Positions 33,591 to 45,317 of a DNA stretch of 64,000 nt are shown here, in pieces (positions within the stretch are counted from its first letter, which is position 1; every line of letters begins with the position of its first letter). The position numbers and the translations under genes are program-made. Under the pieces are notes generated by a model. It was given only the letters and a program-made list of their open reading frames with translations, was not told the DNA's origin and ran no database searches. Source of the stretch: Pelobates cultripes (lineage: Eukaryota; Chordata; Amphibia; Anura; Pelobatidae). The stretch is taken from the NCBI GenBank assembly GCA_933207985.1, contig OW240916.1, forward strand, positions 270,065,161-270,129,160. Reading direction: 5' to 3'.

Positions 33591-34073
33591 AGGACCACTC
33601 TAGGCACCCAGACCACTTCAGCTTAATGAAGTGGTCTGGGTGCCAGGTCCTTCTAGGGTTAACCCATTTTTTCATAATTATAGCCGTTTCAGAGAAACTG
33701 CTATAATTATGAATGGGTTAAGCCTTCCCCCTAATCCTCTAGTAGCTGTCTCATTGACAGCCACTAGAAGCGCTTGCGTGCTTCTCACTGTGAAAATCAC
33801 AGTGAGAGCACGCCAGCGTCCATAGGAAAGCATTGTAAATGCTTTCCTATGAGACCGGCTGAATGCGCGCGCAGCTCTTGCCGCGCGTGCGCATTCAGCC
33901 GGCGGGGCGTAACGGAGGCGGAGAGCTCTCTGCCCAGCGCTGGAAAAAGGTAAGTTTTTACCCCTTTCCCCCTTCCAGAGCCGGGCGGGAGGTGGTCCCT
34001 GAGGGTGGGGGCACCCTCAGGGCACTATAGTGCCAGGAAAACGAGTATGTTTTCCTGGCACTACAGTGGTCCT
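33591..34073. mobile_element. 483-bp T2/Kolobok-like multi-hairpin MITE, complete copy
   Basis: TTAA (33,587-33,590 and 34,074-34,077) flanks AGGACCACTCTAGGCACC at the left and, inverted, AGGACCACTGTAGTGCC at the right. The T2 group of frog MITEs is known for TTAAAGG ends, as here. The interior is a chain of separate perfect or near-perfect stem-loops. It is the reference copy for 4,695-5,168. Confidence 0.88.
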
Positions 34074-34077
34074 TTAA

Positions 34078-35590
34078 ATTTAGAGGTCAGTTGATAAAAG
34101 CCATTAAATAAAAGCTGTCAAGCCATGTTTTCTCTGAACAATAAATACACTATATGGTTTTACTTATTATTTTTCTGTTTTTTTGTATTCAGTTTTTTTT
34201 AGCATCTTCATTTGTGATTTAATGACTCATGTAATGCATTTATCTAGTCCTTTGATTTCTTAAAGCTGCTATATACTTGTGAATCCAGGTACTGTGCGTT
34301 TTCCATTTAGAGCATAAACATCTCTTAGAAAATTCTTGACCTTTAAGAAAACTCGATTATGATATTGTAATAATTTGTGACTTACATTCTAGAATAGATT
34401 CTGATCCTATTTTCTTAATAAGTTACTAGTTTGTTTGGGCTACGAAATCAGTAACACCAACCTGCTGCATTGGAGAAAAATAACCCTTAGCTATATTTAA
34501 TTAAAGGGAACATTTAGAACCCTACCTTTTGTTTGTACAAAGCATTGGAAACAATTATTTTGGATATTTTAAGTTTAAAGCAATGACCTGTAAAAAGAAA
34601 CGAAGGTGGGGAGGGAGAGGAATAAAATAAATAAATGTGGAGGTCATGCTCAATGAACTGAAAATAAATACCAAAGGCAAGAAATTCATTAAAACAAAAG
34701 GTATGCTAAACAACACTCTACTGTGAGCAGAACAGAACATACTGTTCTCAATGTGAAGTTAGAGCAAAGTCCTCTTTTGTCTCCACTTGGTTTATGTGTA
34801 GCCTTAGGGTATACACATTAATTTTTCAATATACACTCTTATAAGCGTAACATGTCCCTACTCAACCAGTATCCCACGGGTTTGCATGCTCATTTCAAGG
34901 TAGATATTTCCTTTGCCTTCTGAAAGCCATCTGGGGGCCTAATAGGGGTTAAGGTGTGCTTGTTGAGGTCAGTGTTACAGAGACGACATAAAATAACAAT
35001 CATTCATGTGTCTCATTTCCAGGTAACTAGCTCTAACTAGTGTGGCTATGTTACTGGGCAATACTAGAACAATTAAAATTATAGGTATATATACAAGCAT
35101 AGTAAACAATATTTTTCTAAATAATGCTCAGAAAACATTGTACATATCTAAAGTGAATTGGAGATTTTCTGCAATAAAGTTCTTTTAAATACAGTTAAAA
35201 TTCATCCTTTATTACATTTCGCAGGACAGCGATTACAAACAATAAAGTGAACACTAAAATAACCCAAAAACTACAAGAATGGAGCTGAACTTCAAGTCTT
35301 GTCAAGTTTTGTGATTTCATGAACCATAGCGATAGCATACATAAATGATACTTTAGATACAAATTGCATATGGCTGGATCCTTAGTTAGAGGTACCTGGT
35401 ACAAGTTACTCCTCACCATACCCCTCAATTCATTGCAACCCACTCATACTCTCCAACCCTTTATTTTCTATCGATATTCCAGCAATTCATTGCCCCCATA
35501 GCTATAATCCCTAATCAATTCCTCACTAGACTTGAAGATTTGATTAGTTACCAACTGCAATTCAAATTAATACGGGCTGATTGGATGAAC
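34078..35590. other. Unassigned AT-rich stretch
   Basis: Short open frames (to 82 codons) only. The final part before the retroposed insert reads open in one frame (NQFLTRLEDLISYQLQFKLI) but matches nothing I know. Confidence 0.45.
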
Positions 35591-35606
35591 AAAAGGATTT
35601 CCGATA

Positions 35607-35992
35607 ACTGACACGACACCTAGCTACCACACCCATTTCGCACACAATGTCAACCCTCACAGGTACCCATGTCCCTATCGATAATCCACAAACACGACGT
35701 GGCGAGCTCGTGGCTGACCACCCGTGCTACATACATATATCTCGAGGAGAAACGGTAGGAACCATGTACAAATTAATTACTGAATACCGAGTTCTGGTTG
35801 TTTACGCTGCCGTGATGTAAGATGACGACTGATTTGTTACCAATACTGAATATTATACTTGATACGCATTTGATTATAATCTAGCAGATACACTCAGGTC
35901 GTGCGTGACCTCAACCTGCTCAAACTTGAATAGAAATAAGTTGTACTAACATTACTTTATCTATCTAATAAAAACAGATTAAAAAAAAAAAA
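35607..35992 (+). mobile_element. Polyadenylated retroposed insertion with 16-bp target duplication
   Basis: A 386-bp segment ends in a run of A and is bounded by exact AAAAGGATTTCCGATA at 35,591-35,606 and 35,993-36,008. This is the signature of L1-type target-primed retroposition. A poly(A) signal lies 8 bases before the tail. The body is not recognised. It is open for about 73 codons from base 35,608 in one frame, ending VVYAAVM. It could be the 3' end of an L1 or of a retrocopied transcript. CpG-containing sites remain intact, consistent with youth. Confidence 0.8.
35967..35972 (+). promoter_or_regulatory. Poly(A) signal of the retroposed copy
   Basis: AATAAA eight bases upstream of the A-tail. 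Confidence 0.8.
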
Positions 35993-36244
35993 AAAAGGAT
36001 TTCCGATATCCAAGCAGCCTCACTCTAGCATATTGGGGGCACTGAATTGCTCAAGCCCAAACGTGCTTGTTTTCATTTGTAACTTGAAGTGCCATTCCTG
36101 GCATCAGAAAATCAGAGAGGTGGAATGGAGAAGTCTTTTTTTGTTTTTGGGTTGATTTTTTTTTTAGTTGCGGGGAAATAGGCAGCTTGGTTTCCCATGA
36201 TGGATAAGAGGTCTGCCAAATCATGTGTGCTAAATCTCCTGTCC

Positions 36245-37030
36245 AATCAAGACACAAGGGGAGGGGAATGAGACACATGGGAGGGCTGTGGGAATGAGAC
36301 CCATATGGGGGGCTTGGGGGAGGAAATGAGACACATGGGGGCTTGGGGAATGAGACACATGGAGGGGAGGAAATTAGCCACATGTGGAGGGGGGGAGATG
36401 ACACACATGGTGGGGATCGAATGAGACACATAGACACATAGAGGGGCCAGTGGAATTATCGATGGGGGATGGGGAATGACACACATGGAAAATCTGGGGG
36501 GAATGAGACCCATGGAGGGTCTGGGGGTAATAAATGAGAAACATGGAGGGGCTGGGGAGGAAATTAGACACAAGGGGGAATAAGGAAATTAGACACAAGG
36601 GGGAATAAGACACATGGGAGGTGGAAATGAGACATATGGAGGGTCTGGGGGAAAGAAATGAGACACCTGAAATGAAGAAGCTAAGGGTAAATGAGACACA
36701 TGGAGGGGCTGGGGGGATACAGAGAGACATAGAGGGACTGGGGAGAAAGAGACAAGGTGCTTGGGGACAGAGATACACAAAGGGGCTGGGGTTAAAAAGA
36801 GACACAAAGGGGCTGTGATAGAAAGAGACACACAATGGGGCTGGTGTAGAAAGTGAAACTCAAATGGGCAGGAGGGAAGTAAGACATGCAGAATGGAAAT
36901 ATAAGAGACACACAAAGGGAAAAATAGGAGGATAAGATATATTAAAGAGGAGTGCCAGACAAGTGGAGTATAATATACACTAAAGGGGTAAGACATTCAA
37001 AAGATAGGATAAGAAACACAAAATGAAGTA
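36245..37030. repeat. Degenerate purine-rich minisatellite
   Basis: Irregular units of about 25-30 bp around GGAATGAGACACATGGAGGG, decaying to the right into AGAGACACAAAGGGGC. Minus-strand frames of up to 153 codons with MCLISSP-like repeats are translations of this array. Confidence 0.85.
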
Positions 37031-38988
37031 AGAAATTGAAGAGGGGATTAAAGGACACACAGTTGAAGATGCATTTTTGGAGGTTTGAGCGTCAAAATAT
37101 CATCTTCGCCTGTGTAGCCAAAAATCCTTGCATTGGCCCTGTGTGTGTTGTACAAGCGTGTAAGCACTGGGCAGTGCTTCGTAGTGTGAATCACAATCAT
37201 GTTACAGCAGTAACCCATTTTGCAATATAAACATCTATTATTTCTGAGTACATTTACACAAAACACAATCATTCTTATACCAAATTTATAGTAATAAGAA
37301 AAATAAACCCACCATCATCAATGCCACATACTACTGACAAACTCAAATTGTTCCCCAATACCCCATCATCAGTAGTGCCTTGACTTCTAAGAGATGGAAC
37401 ACTTGGCCATGAGCATGCTGTCACCTCCACCACAGCTCCACCACAGCTGCTTCCACCACTGCTTCTACCACCACCACTAGTAGTAGTATTAAGCCTTAGG
37501 CTTGTGGGATGAGCAACATGTCCTCTGTGTCTGATAAACGTCCAAGAAGCAATTGTATTTTCCCCATCCTTTTCATTCCTCTTCTCTATCTACTGCACCA
37601 AGTGCCACTTGCTTCTGTTCCACTGCTTGTGCTTTGGAAATTACAAGCTACATCCCTCAGTAATATGCACAGTGCAATTTACTGTATAAATTAACCCTAC
37701 CTACAATAACTGTGGCAGGTCTTTTTAAAAAACGATTTGTTGAAAAATAAGCATTCTAAAATGTGGTAGTGGTGTAGGTGGGCTGGTGATCATCGCCTTA
37801 TTCACCCATATACATACATAAAAATAGATAGGTAAATCAATTAATCAATCTAAACTAAATAAAATACACACACTCAGATATGTTATGCACACATTGTACT
37901 TAGCCACCACAGACACAATACTTAATTAGTACACGCAGGTACACACAGATTTCCATCACATAAAGTTCTCAGCCTCCTCCACACACACAACTCTCAGCCA
38001 ACTCTTACACACAATACTCAGCCACACACCATTCATGTAAACAGCCTGGGGCCCTGAGCGATCTTAATCTAGGCTAAGAGAGAATCATTAATCACACTGG
38101 CTGGAACCTGCTCTACATAATGAGATTACTGTAACCTGGACCAAGACTCCTTATGGGTGAGGTCTGGTATTACACAAGTATACACAATATTTATTCCTTC
38201 ATCCTTTTTAGAAAGAGTTGAGGGGTATCTTATTTCAGAAGTCAAATGGTATCCGTTATTTAATCTTAGCAACATAACCATAGAATCACATTTTTTTTTT
38301 TTTCATGTTCATCACTATAAAAATGATAAACATGGTCATATACCTTGGTTATTGTGATTTAAAGAAGATGAGGGCATTTTAGGAATGTAACCTCCCAAAA
38401 AAATCCACATAACGGTAATAAACGTGTGTATGTGAACGTATTGCCTGCATATAGGAAGCAGATGTGTCTTGCTAAAACCAGGCAATTGATCTTCAAAGAA
38501 CATTGTAATTTACCATCTAAGCCTGAAAATAAATAGTGTTTTTATGACCCTCTCCCTCATTTTCTGACTACTAGAATGCATTGTCTGCTTGCCGCACTGT
38601 CCTACGAAAAATGAAATGCATCGTCATGAGTAAAAAGAGTGTTGATAGAATATATAGTTCCACTACGAGTGCAGTGGGGCAGTGATTGTATGTCTCCCTT
38701 CCACCCTCCATTGATGGGCAGAGGGGAAGGTTAGTGGGCATTACTGTATTTCCTTTTATGTTGCTTTTCAAACTAAAATTAAATTTAGCCCTTTAATACA
38801 CAGGCATGGGAGAGTGGTTGTTAAAATTATTTAAGTCTATGCTGTAGCAGTAAATTTGCATTTGGGACCACATATAGAAATCCCTTTATTATTGACATAG
38901 AGTGGAGTTACTTGGAGTTTAACTATAGAAAACAGAGAAAATAGGAAGCAAAAAGGATGCACTCTTGTAGGGGTTAACCCTTTAAGGA
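37031..38988. other. Unassigned stretch
   Basis: It contains a CCACCACAGCT-type triplet-rich patch (37,420-37,490) and scattered ACACAC runs (37,860-38,030). No gene or element is recognised. A TTAACCCTTTAAGGACT end-like word lies just before the Penelope-like element. Confidence 0.45.
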
Positions 38989-41390
38989 CTACAACAGTAG
39001 TAAAGGCAAGAAGAGAGAAAAAAAGTGAGTGCCCTCAAGTTAAAATATAGCTTTTAATACTAAATAAAGTTTAAAACCAAATTAATACGATGTATCCAAA
39101 ATACAGTGTAATCAAATATATGCTTGAACTAATAGTAAATAGATCATGAAGATAAAATACTAAAGGAACAATTAATTTCCTATAAATAAATAACGATAAA
39201 TTGATAAAGGAGGTCCTGTTCAAAAGTTTTCAGGACAAATCTCCAAATGGTATGCAAAAAACCAAACAGGTTTTCTTGTGCATACAAATGTGTACGTCAA
39301 TTAAGTTGAAATAAAAGGAAAGAAACTGTCCGTAAAGTAGAAGTTGCTACATAAAGTGGTGTAACAAAATAAGGTTCTAAAGGTCTTAAATAATGAATAG
39401 ACCTAGATACATTAGTAGCTTTTATACTGAAATCATGATGTCAGCATAATGACTTAACCATATAGAACCCCATTCATAGTGCTTATTAGATCCAGAAAAT
39501 GCACTAGAAAAAATATAGTGATATGAGAGAAATTATTCTTCACTATATGAATAAATAAATAACTCCTGCTGTGGGAATAGGGATCACTGCCAGAATAGAT
39601 CCGGGACATGTGCTCAGTGAACCCCCCACTATATAGCTGGAGTAGGGCTAAATATCGAAGTGTAAGATATAGAGTCTAATAGTCGTCTAAACAGACGCCA
39701 ATACTGTAGAAAATAGAGATGTATCGATAGAGCCCTTTCCCCTGACGCACGCGTTTCGCCCACAGCTCATCAGAAGTGAACCGATGTGCGGGAAAGAAAC
39801 CGATATAAAAAGGTAAGTGTAAACATTTGATTGGTCTAATTCAAAAGTTGTCATACATAGTTAACCAATAAAGGCAAAACCAGTGAGTGACGTCACTGAA
39901 ATCAACGGGTGAGTCGCAACTGTTATAGAGTGTTAGTTTTAACCCCTTAAGGACCATCTCGCAAAGAAAATGAGGTCCAGGGGAATAACGTGTTGATACC
40001 ATTATCAGGATATTTGATCTTGGAGTGATATCACAAAATATATGAAAGGTTTATTCTTTGTAAGAAAGCTTAATACTGGTACAAGATTAGTGCCGGTACC
40101 ACATATAGAACGAGAGCTCCTGTATAAACAGATATGTCAATTAGCTGAAGTCAATAGCTTGAGACATAATTCTATATTAATCCCAATAGACACATTCAGA
40201 TATAAATAATAGTAATTGGCAAACGCCACTAAACTTTTCGGGAAACTGATAGTTCTTAGTTAGAGCTGGATATTCCCAATAGTCTTAAAGATAGCAATAA
40301 AACAGGCATAACCCATAGCCTGATTAACGAAAAGACACTATTAAATGTTGAATATTTTGACCAATATGCGCTCTCCAATATAGGTTAATGATATTCATAA
40401 AGCAAGAGACCATGTCTCCCAATGTCCTCCAATGATTTAGGAAATAGTGATGTTCTAAGACACACATAGTTAAAAAGAAAATACAAAGAAAATATGGGGA
40501 ATATATATAATTCAAAAGATGAAACTAAAGATGAAACTATGCTACAATGTTTCTCACCAACAAATTGAAACGATTATGTAATATGTGACTATGAAAAGAC
40601 AGTGCCCAATCGTGGGTGCTGTCAGATGTTCATACATAAAGGTAACGTCTAATAAACCTAAAGAGTCTGTAAGATTTCTAAATGGGAGATCAGCACGATT
40701 ATTATACCTAGACTGTATGGCGTAAAGAAAGCCAGAGAGGAGAGGAACATACACCCTGCATGCTGCTATAAGAAAAGAGAAAAAAGAAAGAAGAAACAAT
40801 CTTCTCCATTAAGTGTAATTATTTCCAAACTTGATACAATGGTTATATAGACCAATCCTATAAGACGTTTTCAAGTAAAGATTGTAGCAGCATAGGGGAG
40901 TGTGGTCAAGAATAACCTCGTTTTAAATAGTTGGAGTGAAAGGTGTCCGGGAATTGTTAGTGATAGATGTTTCAAACAAATTGAGGAAAAGAGGTAAGTA
41001 TCCTCCAAACTTAACATTAAACTAAAGAGTATAGAGAAAGCAAGAGCTGCTTGATGAAGCTATGATGGAAAACTTTTTTTGTATGTATTGTTATAGTTTT
41101 AGTGAATAAAGGGGGTAAAATTTAATTCCTCATTGAGGCCCCCTGGTGTTAAAGTTTGGAATTCATATATCCATCTTGATTCCTTTTGTAGTAAAATTAA
41201 ATTGAAATTGCCTTTTCTAGAATTCAGAGTAACCCTTTCTAGGGCTTGGAATGATAAATTAGTTGGATTGCCATCATGGAAATTCCGAACGTGATTGGCA
41301 ACAGGGGTACTTAAATTAAGATTTTTAACCGAGTTGGTATGTTGGAGAATACGAGAATACTTGGAGTTTAACAAACAGAGTTTCTTCAGC
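38989..41390 (-). mobile_element. Penelope-like element (PLE), 5'-truncated, with long 3' region
   Basis: On the minus strand the C-terminal endonuclease frame (41,374-41,099) is followed by about 2.1 kb of non-coding sequence. That sequence contains TGGGCGAAACGCGTGCGTCA (about 39,747-39,766, minus strand). It ends near CTACTACTGTTGTAG. The same architecture, with a GAAACGC motif and a ..CTGTAG end, recurs at 57,254-58,610, and a short related 3' piece is at 43,282. The RT domain is missing. Assignment rests on the endonuclease C-terminus. Confidence 0.75.
41099..41374 (-). pseudogene. C-terminal GIY-YIG endonuclease fragment of a Penelope-like protein
   Basis: The 91-codon minus-strand frame contains TPVANHVRNFH, LERVTLN, LLQKESRWIYEFQTLTP and GGLNEELNF. 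These match the closing part of the GIY-YIG nuclease of vertebrate PLEs, where a (T/S)PVA.H.....H segment precedes E.(W/F)I..L.T..P.GLN. The GIY and YIG strands and the whole reverse transcriptase are absent, so it is a remnant. The natural C-terminus (TPFIH, then stop) is present. Confidence 0.8.
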
Positions 41391-41692
41391 GAGAGTAACT
41401 TTGTATTACATCAAAATCCACCTGTCAGTAGACTTCAAAGTTGTAAAAATAACTGCGTTTTTAAATATGATATAGACTGTGTAAATTTTTGTCCATTAAA
41501 TGACTACTGGTTACTTTACAGTATGTAGTTATTTTTATTCAGTAATTTTTAACACCAGAAACCTTATTAACACATTTGAATTAAAAATAGCCTGCTACTT
41601 ACTTAAAGTGTAAGGCGTTTTCTTGCATTCTATGGGAATATGTAATGCAACCATTAAAGAAAAACACCGAACACCATATCCATTACAATGTG
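41391..41692. other. Short unassigned stretch
   Basis: No recognised feature between the PLE and the next hAT-like element. Confidence 0.4.
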
Positions 41693-41744
41693 CAAGGATT
41701 TCTGCCGCTCTAGGCAAAGATCCATTTTGCCGCCCCCTCGTGTC

Positions 41745-42215
41745 GCTAACTGACAGACACACACTGGCAGACACACACTGGCAGACACACTCACTGACAC
41801 ACACACACTCACTAACAGACACACACACTGACAAACATACACTCACTCACTGACAGACACACACACGTGCACACACACAGACAGACACTTACTGATAGAC
41901 ATACACTCACTGACATACACTCACTCACTGGCAGACACAGACACTCACTGACATACACTCACTCACTGACAGACACATACACAGACTCTGACAGACATAC
42001 ACTCACTGACAGACACACACACACACACACACACTCACTGACATACATACACTCACTCACTGACAGACAGACAGACACACACACATACACACAAACACAC
42101 AAACACACACACAGACATTCACTGATATACATAATCACTCACTGACAGACACTCACTGACATACAGACATACACTCACTTACTGACAGACACACAAACAC
42201 ACACTCACTGACAGA
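41745..42215. repeat. ACTCACTGACAGACACACA minisatellite, left part
   Basis: Irregular 14-22 bp units. The array resumes at 43,995 after the nested hAT. The open frames here are simple-sequence artefacts. Confidence 0.85.
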
Positions 42216-42609
42216 CATACACTCAGGGCCGGATTAACATAGAGGCTGATGGAGCTGCAGCTCCAGGCCCAGGCTCATGGAGTAGGCCCATTGATTTTTA
42301 TTAATTTTTTTTTACACACACACTACTTTTAGGGTTGCCAGGTATTTATCAGAAGTATTTCTTATGGTTGCCAGGTATTTCTCAGGTATTTGAGGCTGCC
42401 TAGCAGGTGCCGGTATTTCAGTAATACCGGCAATACAAATGTCTGTCTCAGTATAAACAGAGATTATTCTGCAATACCAGTGCCGGCCAGTAGGGGTCGC
42501 TGTCCGTGTGGAGAGAGGCAGGGATAAGAAGTTACAGCATCTCCCTCCCTGACGCTCTCTACTCACTGATCTGCAGGGGAGCAGCACAGAGAGTCCAGAC
42601 AGCAGTTTT

Positions 42610-43650
42610 AAGCCTGCGAGACATGGGGATGGTGAGAGACTTGGGGACGCTGAGACATTGGGACACTGGGAGACCTAGGGACCCTGAGACACTAGGGACA
42701 CAGTGGTCTCGTGTCTCCCAGTGGCCCCTGGTCTCTCAATGTCCCCATGTCTCCCAGCCAGTGTCTCTGTGTCTGTCACAGTATCTCCCAGTATCCCTGG
42801 TGTCTTTGAGTGTCCCCATGTCACTGGGAGCACTGTGCCTGGTTTCTCTCAGTGTCCCTAGTGTCTGTGTCCCTAGTCTCCCAGAGTGCCCATGTATCTC
42901 AGTATCCCCATGTCTGACCCAGTGTCTCAGTGTCCCCAAGACTCACAGTGTCCCAATGTCTCTCAATGTCCCCTAGTGTCCTAGTGACATTGGGACACAT
43001 GGAGACATGAGGATACAAACACTAGGAAACACTGGGAGAAATGGGGACAATGAGACACAAGGGGACACTGAGAGACATGGAGACACAGGGAGATATGGGG
43101 CACTCCCAGTGTCCCCATGTCTCCCAGTCAGTGTCCCTAGTATCTCAGTATCCCCATGTCTCTCAGTGTCCTTAGTGTCTCAGTGTCTCAGTGTCCTTAG
43201 TGTCCCCTAGTCTCTCAGAATCCCCTAGTATCCCAGTGTTCCCATGTCTCACAGTGCCCCAAAGTGTCTCAGTGTCCCCTAGTATAAAATAAAAAAATCT
43301 CAGGCACTCACTGATAGATTTAAGCAGGTTTATTGGACACCGCAATGTTTTGACCTGTACCCAGGTCTTTATCAAGTCTCCAGTGTCCCCTATATATCAC
43401 AGTGTCCCCTATGTATCACAGTGTCTCAGTGCCCCATGTCTCCCAGTGTTCCCTCATGTCTCAAAGTCACCCAGTGTCCCCATGTCTCCCAATGTCCCCA
43501 AGAGTCTCGGTGTCCCTAGGTCTCCTAGAATTCCCTAGTATCTCAGTATCTCCATGTCTCTGAATGTCCCCTAGTGTCCTAGTGACATGGGGACACTAGG
43601 AGACATGGGGATACAGACACTAAGGGACTGGGATACATAGGGACACAGAC
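42610..43650. repeat. Minisatellite of AGTGTCCCCATGTCTCCC units that repeatedly switches strand
   Basis: Runs of the C-rich unit alternate with runs of its reverse complement. They are G-rich at 42,610-42,705, C-rich at 42,706-42,985, G-rich at 42,986-43,100, C-rich at 43,101-43,585 and G-rich at 43,586-43,650. Adjacent blocks can fold on each other. Frames of up to 156 codons here are artefacts. Confidence 0.88.
43282..43378 (-). mobile_element. Short 3' fragment of a Penelope-like element
   Basis: On the minus strand: ACTTGATAAAGACCTGGGTA, then ACAGGTCAAAACATTGCGGT, then AATAAACCTGCTTAAATC and ATCAGTGAGTGCC before a T-run. This TTGATAAAGACC...AAAC wording is what I know from PLE 3' ends. 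It interrupts the minisatellite. Confidence 0.5.
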
Positions 43651-43989
43651 ATGCCCCCTTTTTGTGTATGTTTGCCCCTTTCGACAGTTCTTGTTATGTG
43701 ATTTGTTTCAGTGGCCCACCCTTTTACCCCATCCATAGACTCCCTACTTTACTGGACACTGCTATTAGCGGGTATGGGTTTATTTGAAAGGTGAAAGCGT
43801 GAGATTAGCATTGGGTATGTGTTTTCTCATAGCTGCATCTTATGAGTTTCCCTCCAGCACCATCTCCATCAGATACATGACGCTTAGGAGGTAGGATAGT
43901 TTTAGTGTTTTTGGTCAATAAGATTTTGTAATTAGGTCCATCATAATTGTCAGCACCAGACCCACTGGGCTCTTAATCTGGCCCTGCAT

Positions 43990-44220
43990 ACACTCACTCA
44001 CTGACACACAAACACACACACTCACTGACATACATACACTCACTCATTGACAGACACACACACACACACTCTCAGACATACATACACTCACTCTCTGACA
44101 CACACACAGATACTTACTGACAGACAAACACACACTCACTGACAGACATGCACTCACTCACTGACAATCACTGACAAACACACACAGGCAGACACTCACT
44201 GACACACTCAAACACTCACC
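43990..44220. repeat. ACTCACTGACAGACACACA minisatellite, right part
   Basis: Continuation of the array at 41,745-42,215. The split shows the nested hAT is younger. Confidence 0.8.
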
Positions 44221-44729
44221 TCCCTGGGGTCCAGTGTGGGGCAGCTCCTCACTCCTCCAGTGTGCCGTTTAGTATTCCGGGGCCGGAATGACGTCATATA
44301 TTGCCTCCTGGCATTACAGAGGGCGCGCGAGGGAGGAGTAAGAGGCTGCAAGTACAGCATCCCTCGTTGCCTTCCTGCTCTGTTCCCCCTCTCCTCCAGT
44401 CACCGATGTTCGATGGCAGAGCGGGCACCTGTCATCAAGGTAAGCAGGTGCCTGCTCTACCTTACATAATACAGGCTTGGGGGCACCCTGAGATGGCCAG
44501 ATGGCCACCTCCTGGGCCCCCTGTCACAGGGCTCCTCTCAGCGCCCCTACCTTCAGGCACCTTGAGGATCGGCCCAGCGCTGGGGTCGGCTCAAGAGCTG
44601 CGCGCCCAGCGCTGTGACCCCAGACAGGGGGATCCCACCAGGAAACATCCCAGTGGGTGCCCACAGCAGGCCGGCGTCCTAGGCAAATGCCTAGTTCACC
44701 TAGCGGTGAGGCCCTGTACTCAATGTAAG

Positions 44730-45312
44730 TGTCAGGATTACAAGTTGATCCAGCACGCTGTACTGTGTCACAACTAGGACTAAGGATAATGTATAACTGG
44801 ACCTTAGAATGGCCGGACTTAACGTTTTAAAGAATAGTCAAAATACTTGCCGAGGTCAGGGACACAGAATCAGACACAAAGATGAGGGAAAGCCAAAAGT
44901 CAAGGATGCCAGATATCAGGGAAGTCAAAACAAAGCCAAAGTCAAATACCAGAAAATCAAGATCAGGAACGCACTCTCGGATAACCATAGGCATGAAACC
45001 ACGACAGGGCAATGAGCAAGAAGAGAGTTGGGTTTAAATACCCCTCCTCTGGTTCCGATTGGCTGTAACCGGCCTTTTACTCCAAAGGCAATTACCAGGT
45101 GTGCATGATTGCTGCTCAGCTAAACCCTCCTGTGGATTTGATTGGCCATGACCGGCCTTTGACCCCAAATGTAATTACCAGGTTTCCATGTGCATGATTG
45201 CTGCTTGGCACAACTTTTCCTGTCAGGACGATAATGTTGCTCGGCACAACTTTTCCTGTCAGGACAGTAAATGCCATTAACCACATTTTTATGTGCGGAT
45301 GAATACGTGACA
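44730..45312 (-). repeat. Solo LTR, 583 bp, with perfect 5-bp target duplication
   Basis: The ends are TGTCAGG and CGTGACA (TG...CA, with TGTCA/TGACA inverted). The flanks are GTAAG at 44,725-44,729 and 45,313-45,317. In minus orientation a TATTTAAA box (about 45,040) precedes a CTGGTATTTGACTTTGGC region like the LTR fragment at 21,100-21,200, which sets the strand. No internal sequence remains, so the element was removed by LTR-LTR recombination. Confidence 0.85.
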
Positions 45313-45317
45313 GTAAG

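Larger units (their letters stand above)
42224..43986. mobile_element. hAT-type element nested in the minisatellite of another
   Basis: The ends CAGGGCCGGATTAACATAG and (inverted) CAGGGCCAGATTAAGAGCC are flanked by CATACACT at 42,216-42,223 and 43,987-43,994, a perfect 8-bp duplication. The core is a polarity-switching minisatellite containing a PLE scrap. It is non-coding. Confidence 0.9.
41693..44716. mobile_element. hAT-like element with CA-minisatellite core, interrupted by another hAT
   Basis: The left end CAAGGATTTCTGCCGCT and (inverted) right end CAGGGCCTCACCGCTAGG are similar to each other and hAT-like. CTAGGCAAA words lie inside both ends. No clean 8-bp duplication is visible (left flank ACAATGTG, right flank TACTCAAT), so limits are tentative. 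The core is an ACTCACTGACAGACACACA array at 41,745-42,215, continuing at 43,990-44,220 on the other side of the inserted element. No transposase frame. Confidence 0.6.

Noticed and set aside
35997..36008. A-run at 35,981 as a simple poly(A) microsatellite
   Set aside because: Exact 16-bp duplication on both sides and AATAAA upstream make it a retroposition tail.
36051..36996. Minus-strand frames with MCLISSPP repeats
   Set aside because: Produced by a degenerate GAATGAGACACATGG minisatellite; open in several frames.
41745..42215. Regular direct repeats considered as a CRISPR-like array
   Set aside because: Units are short, variable and without unique spacers, and the genome is eukaryotic; it is a minisatellite.
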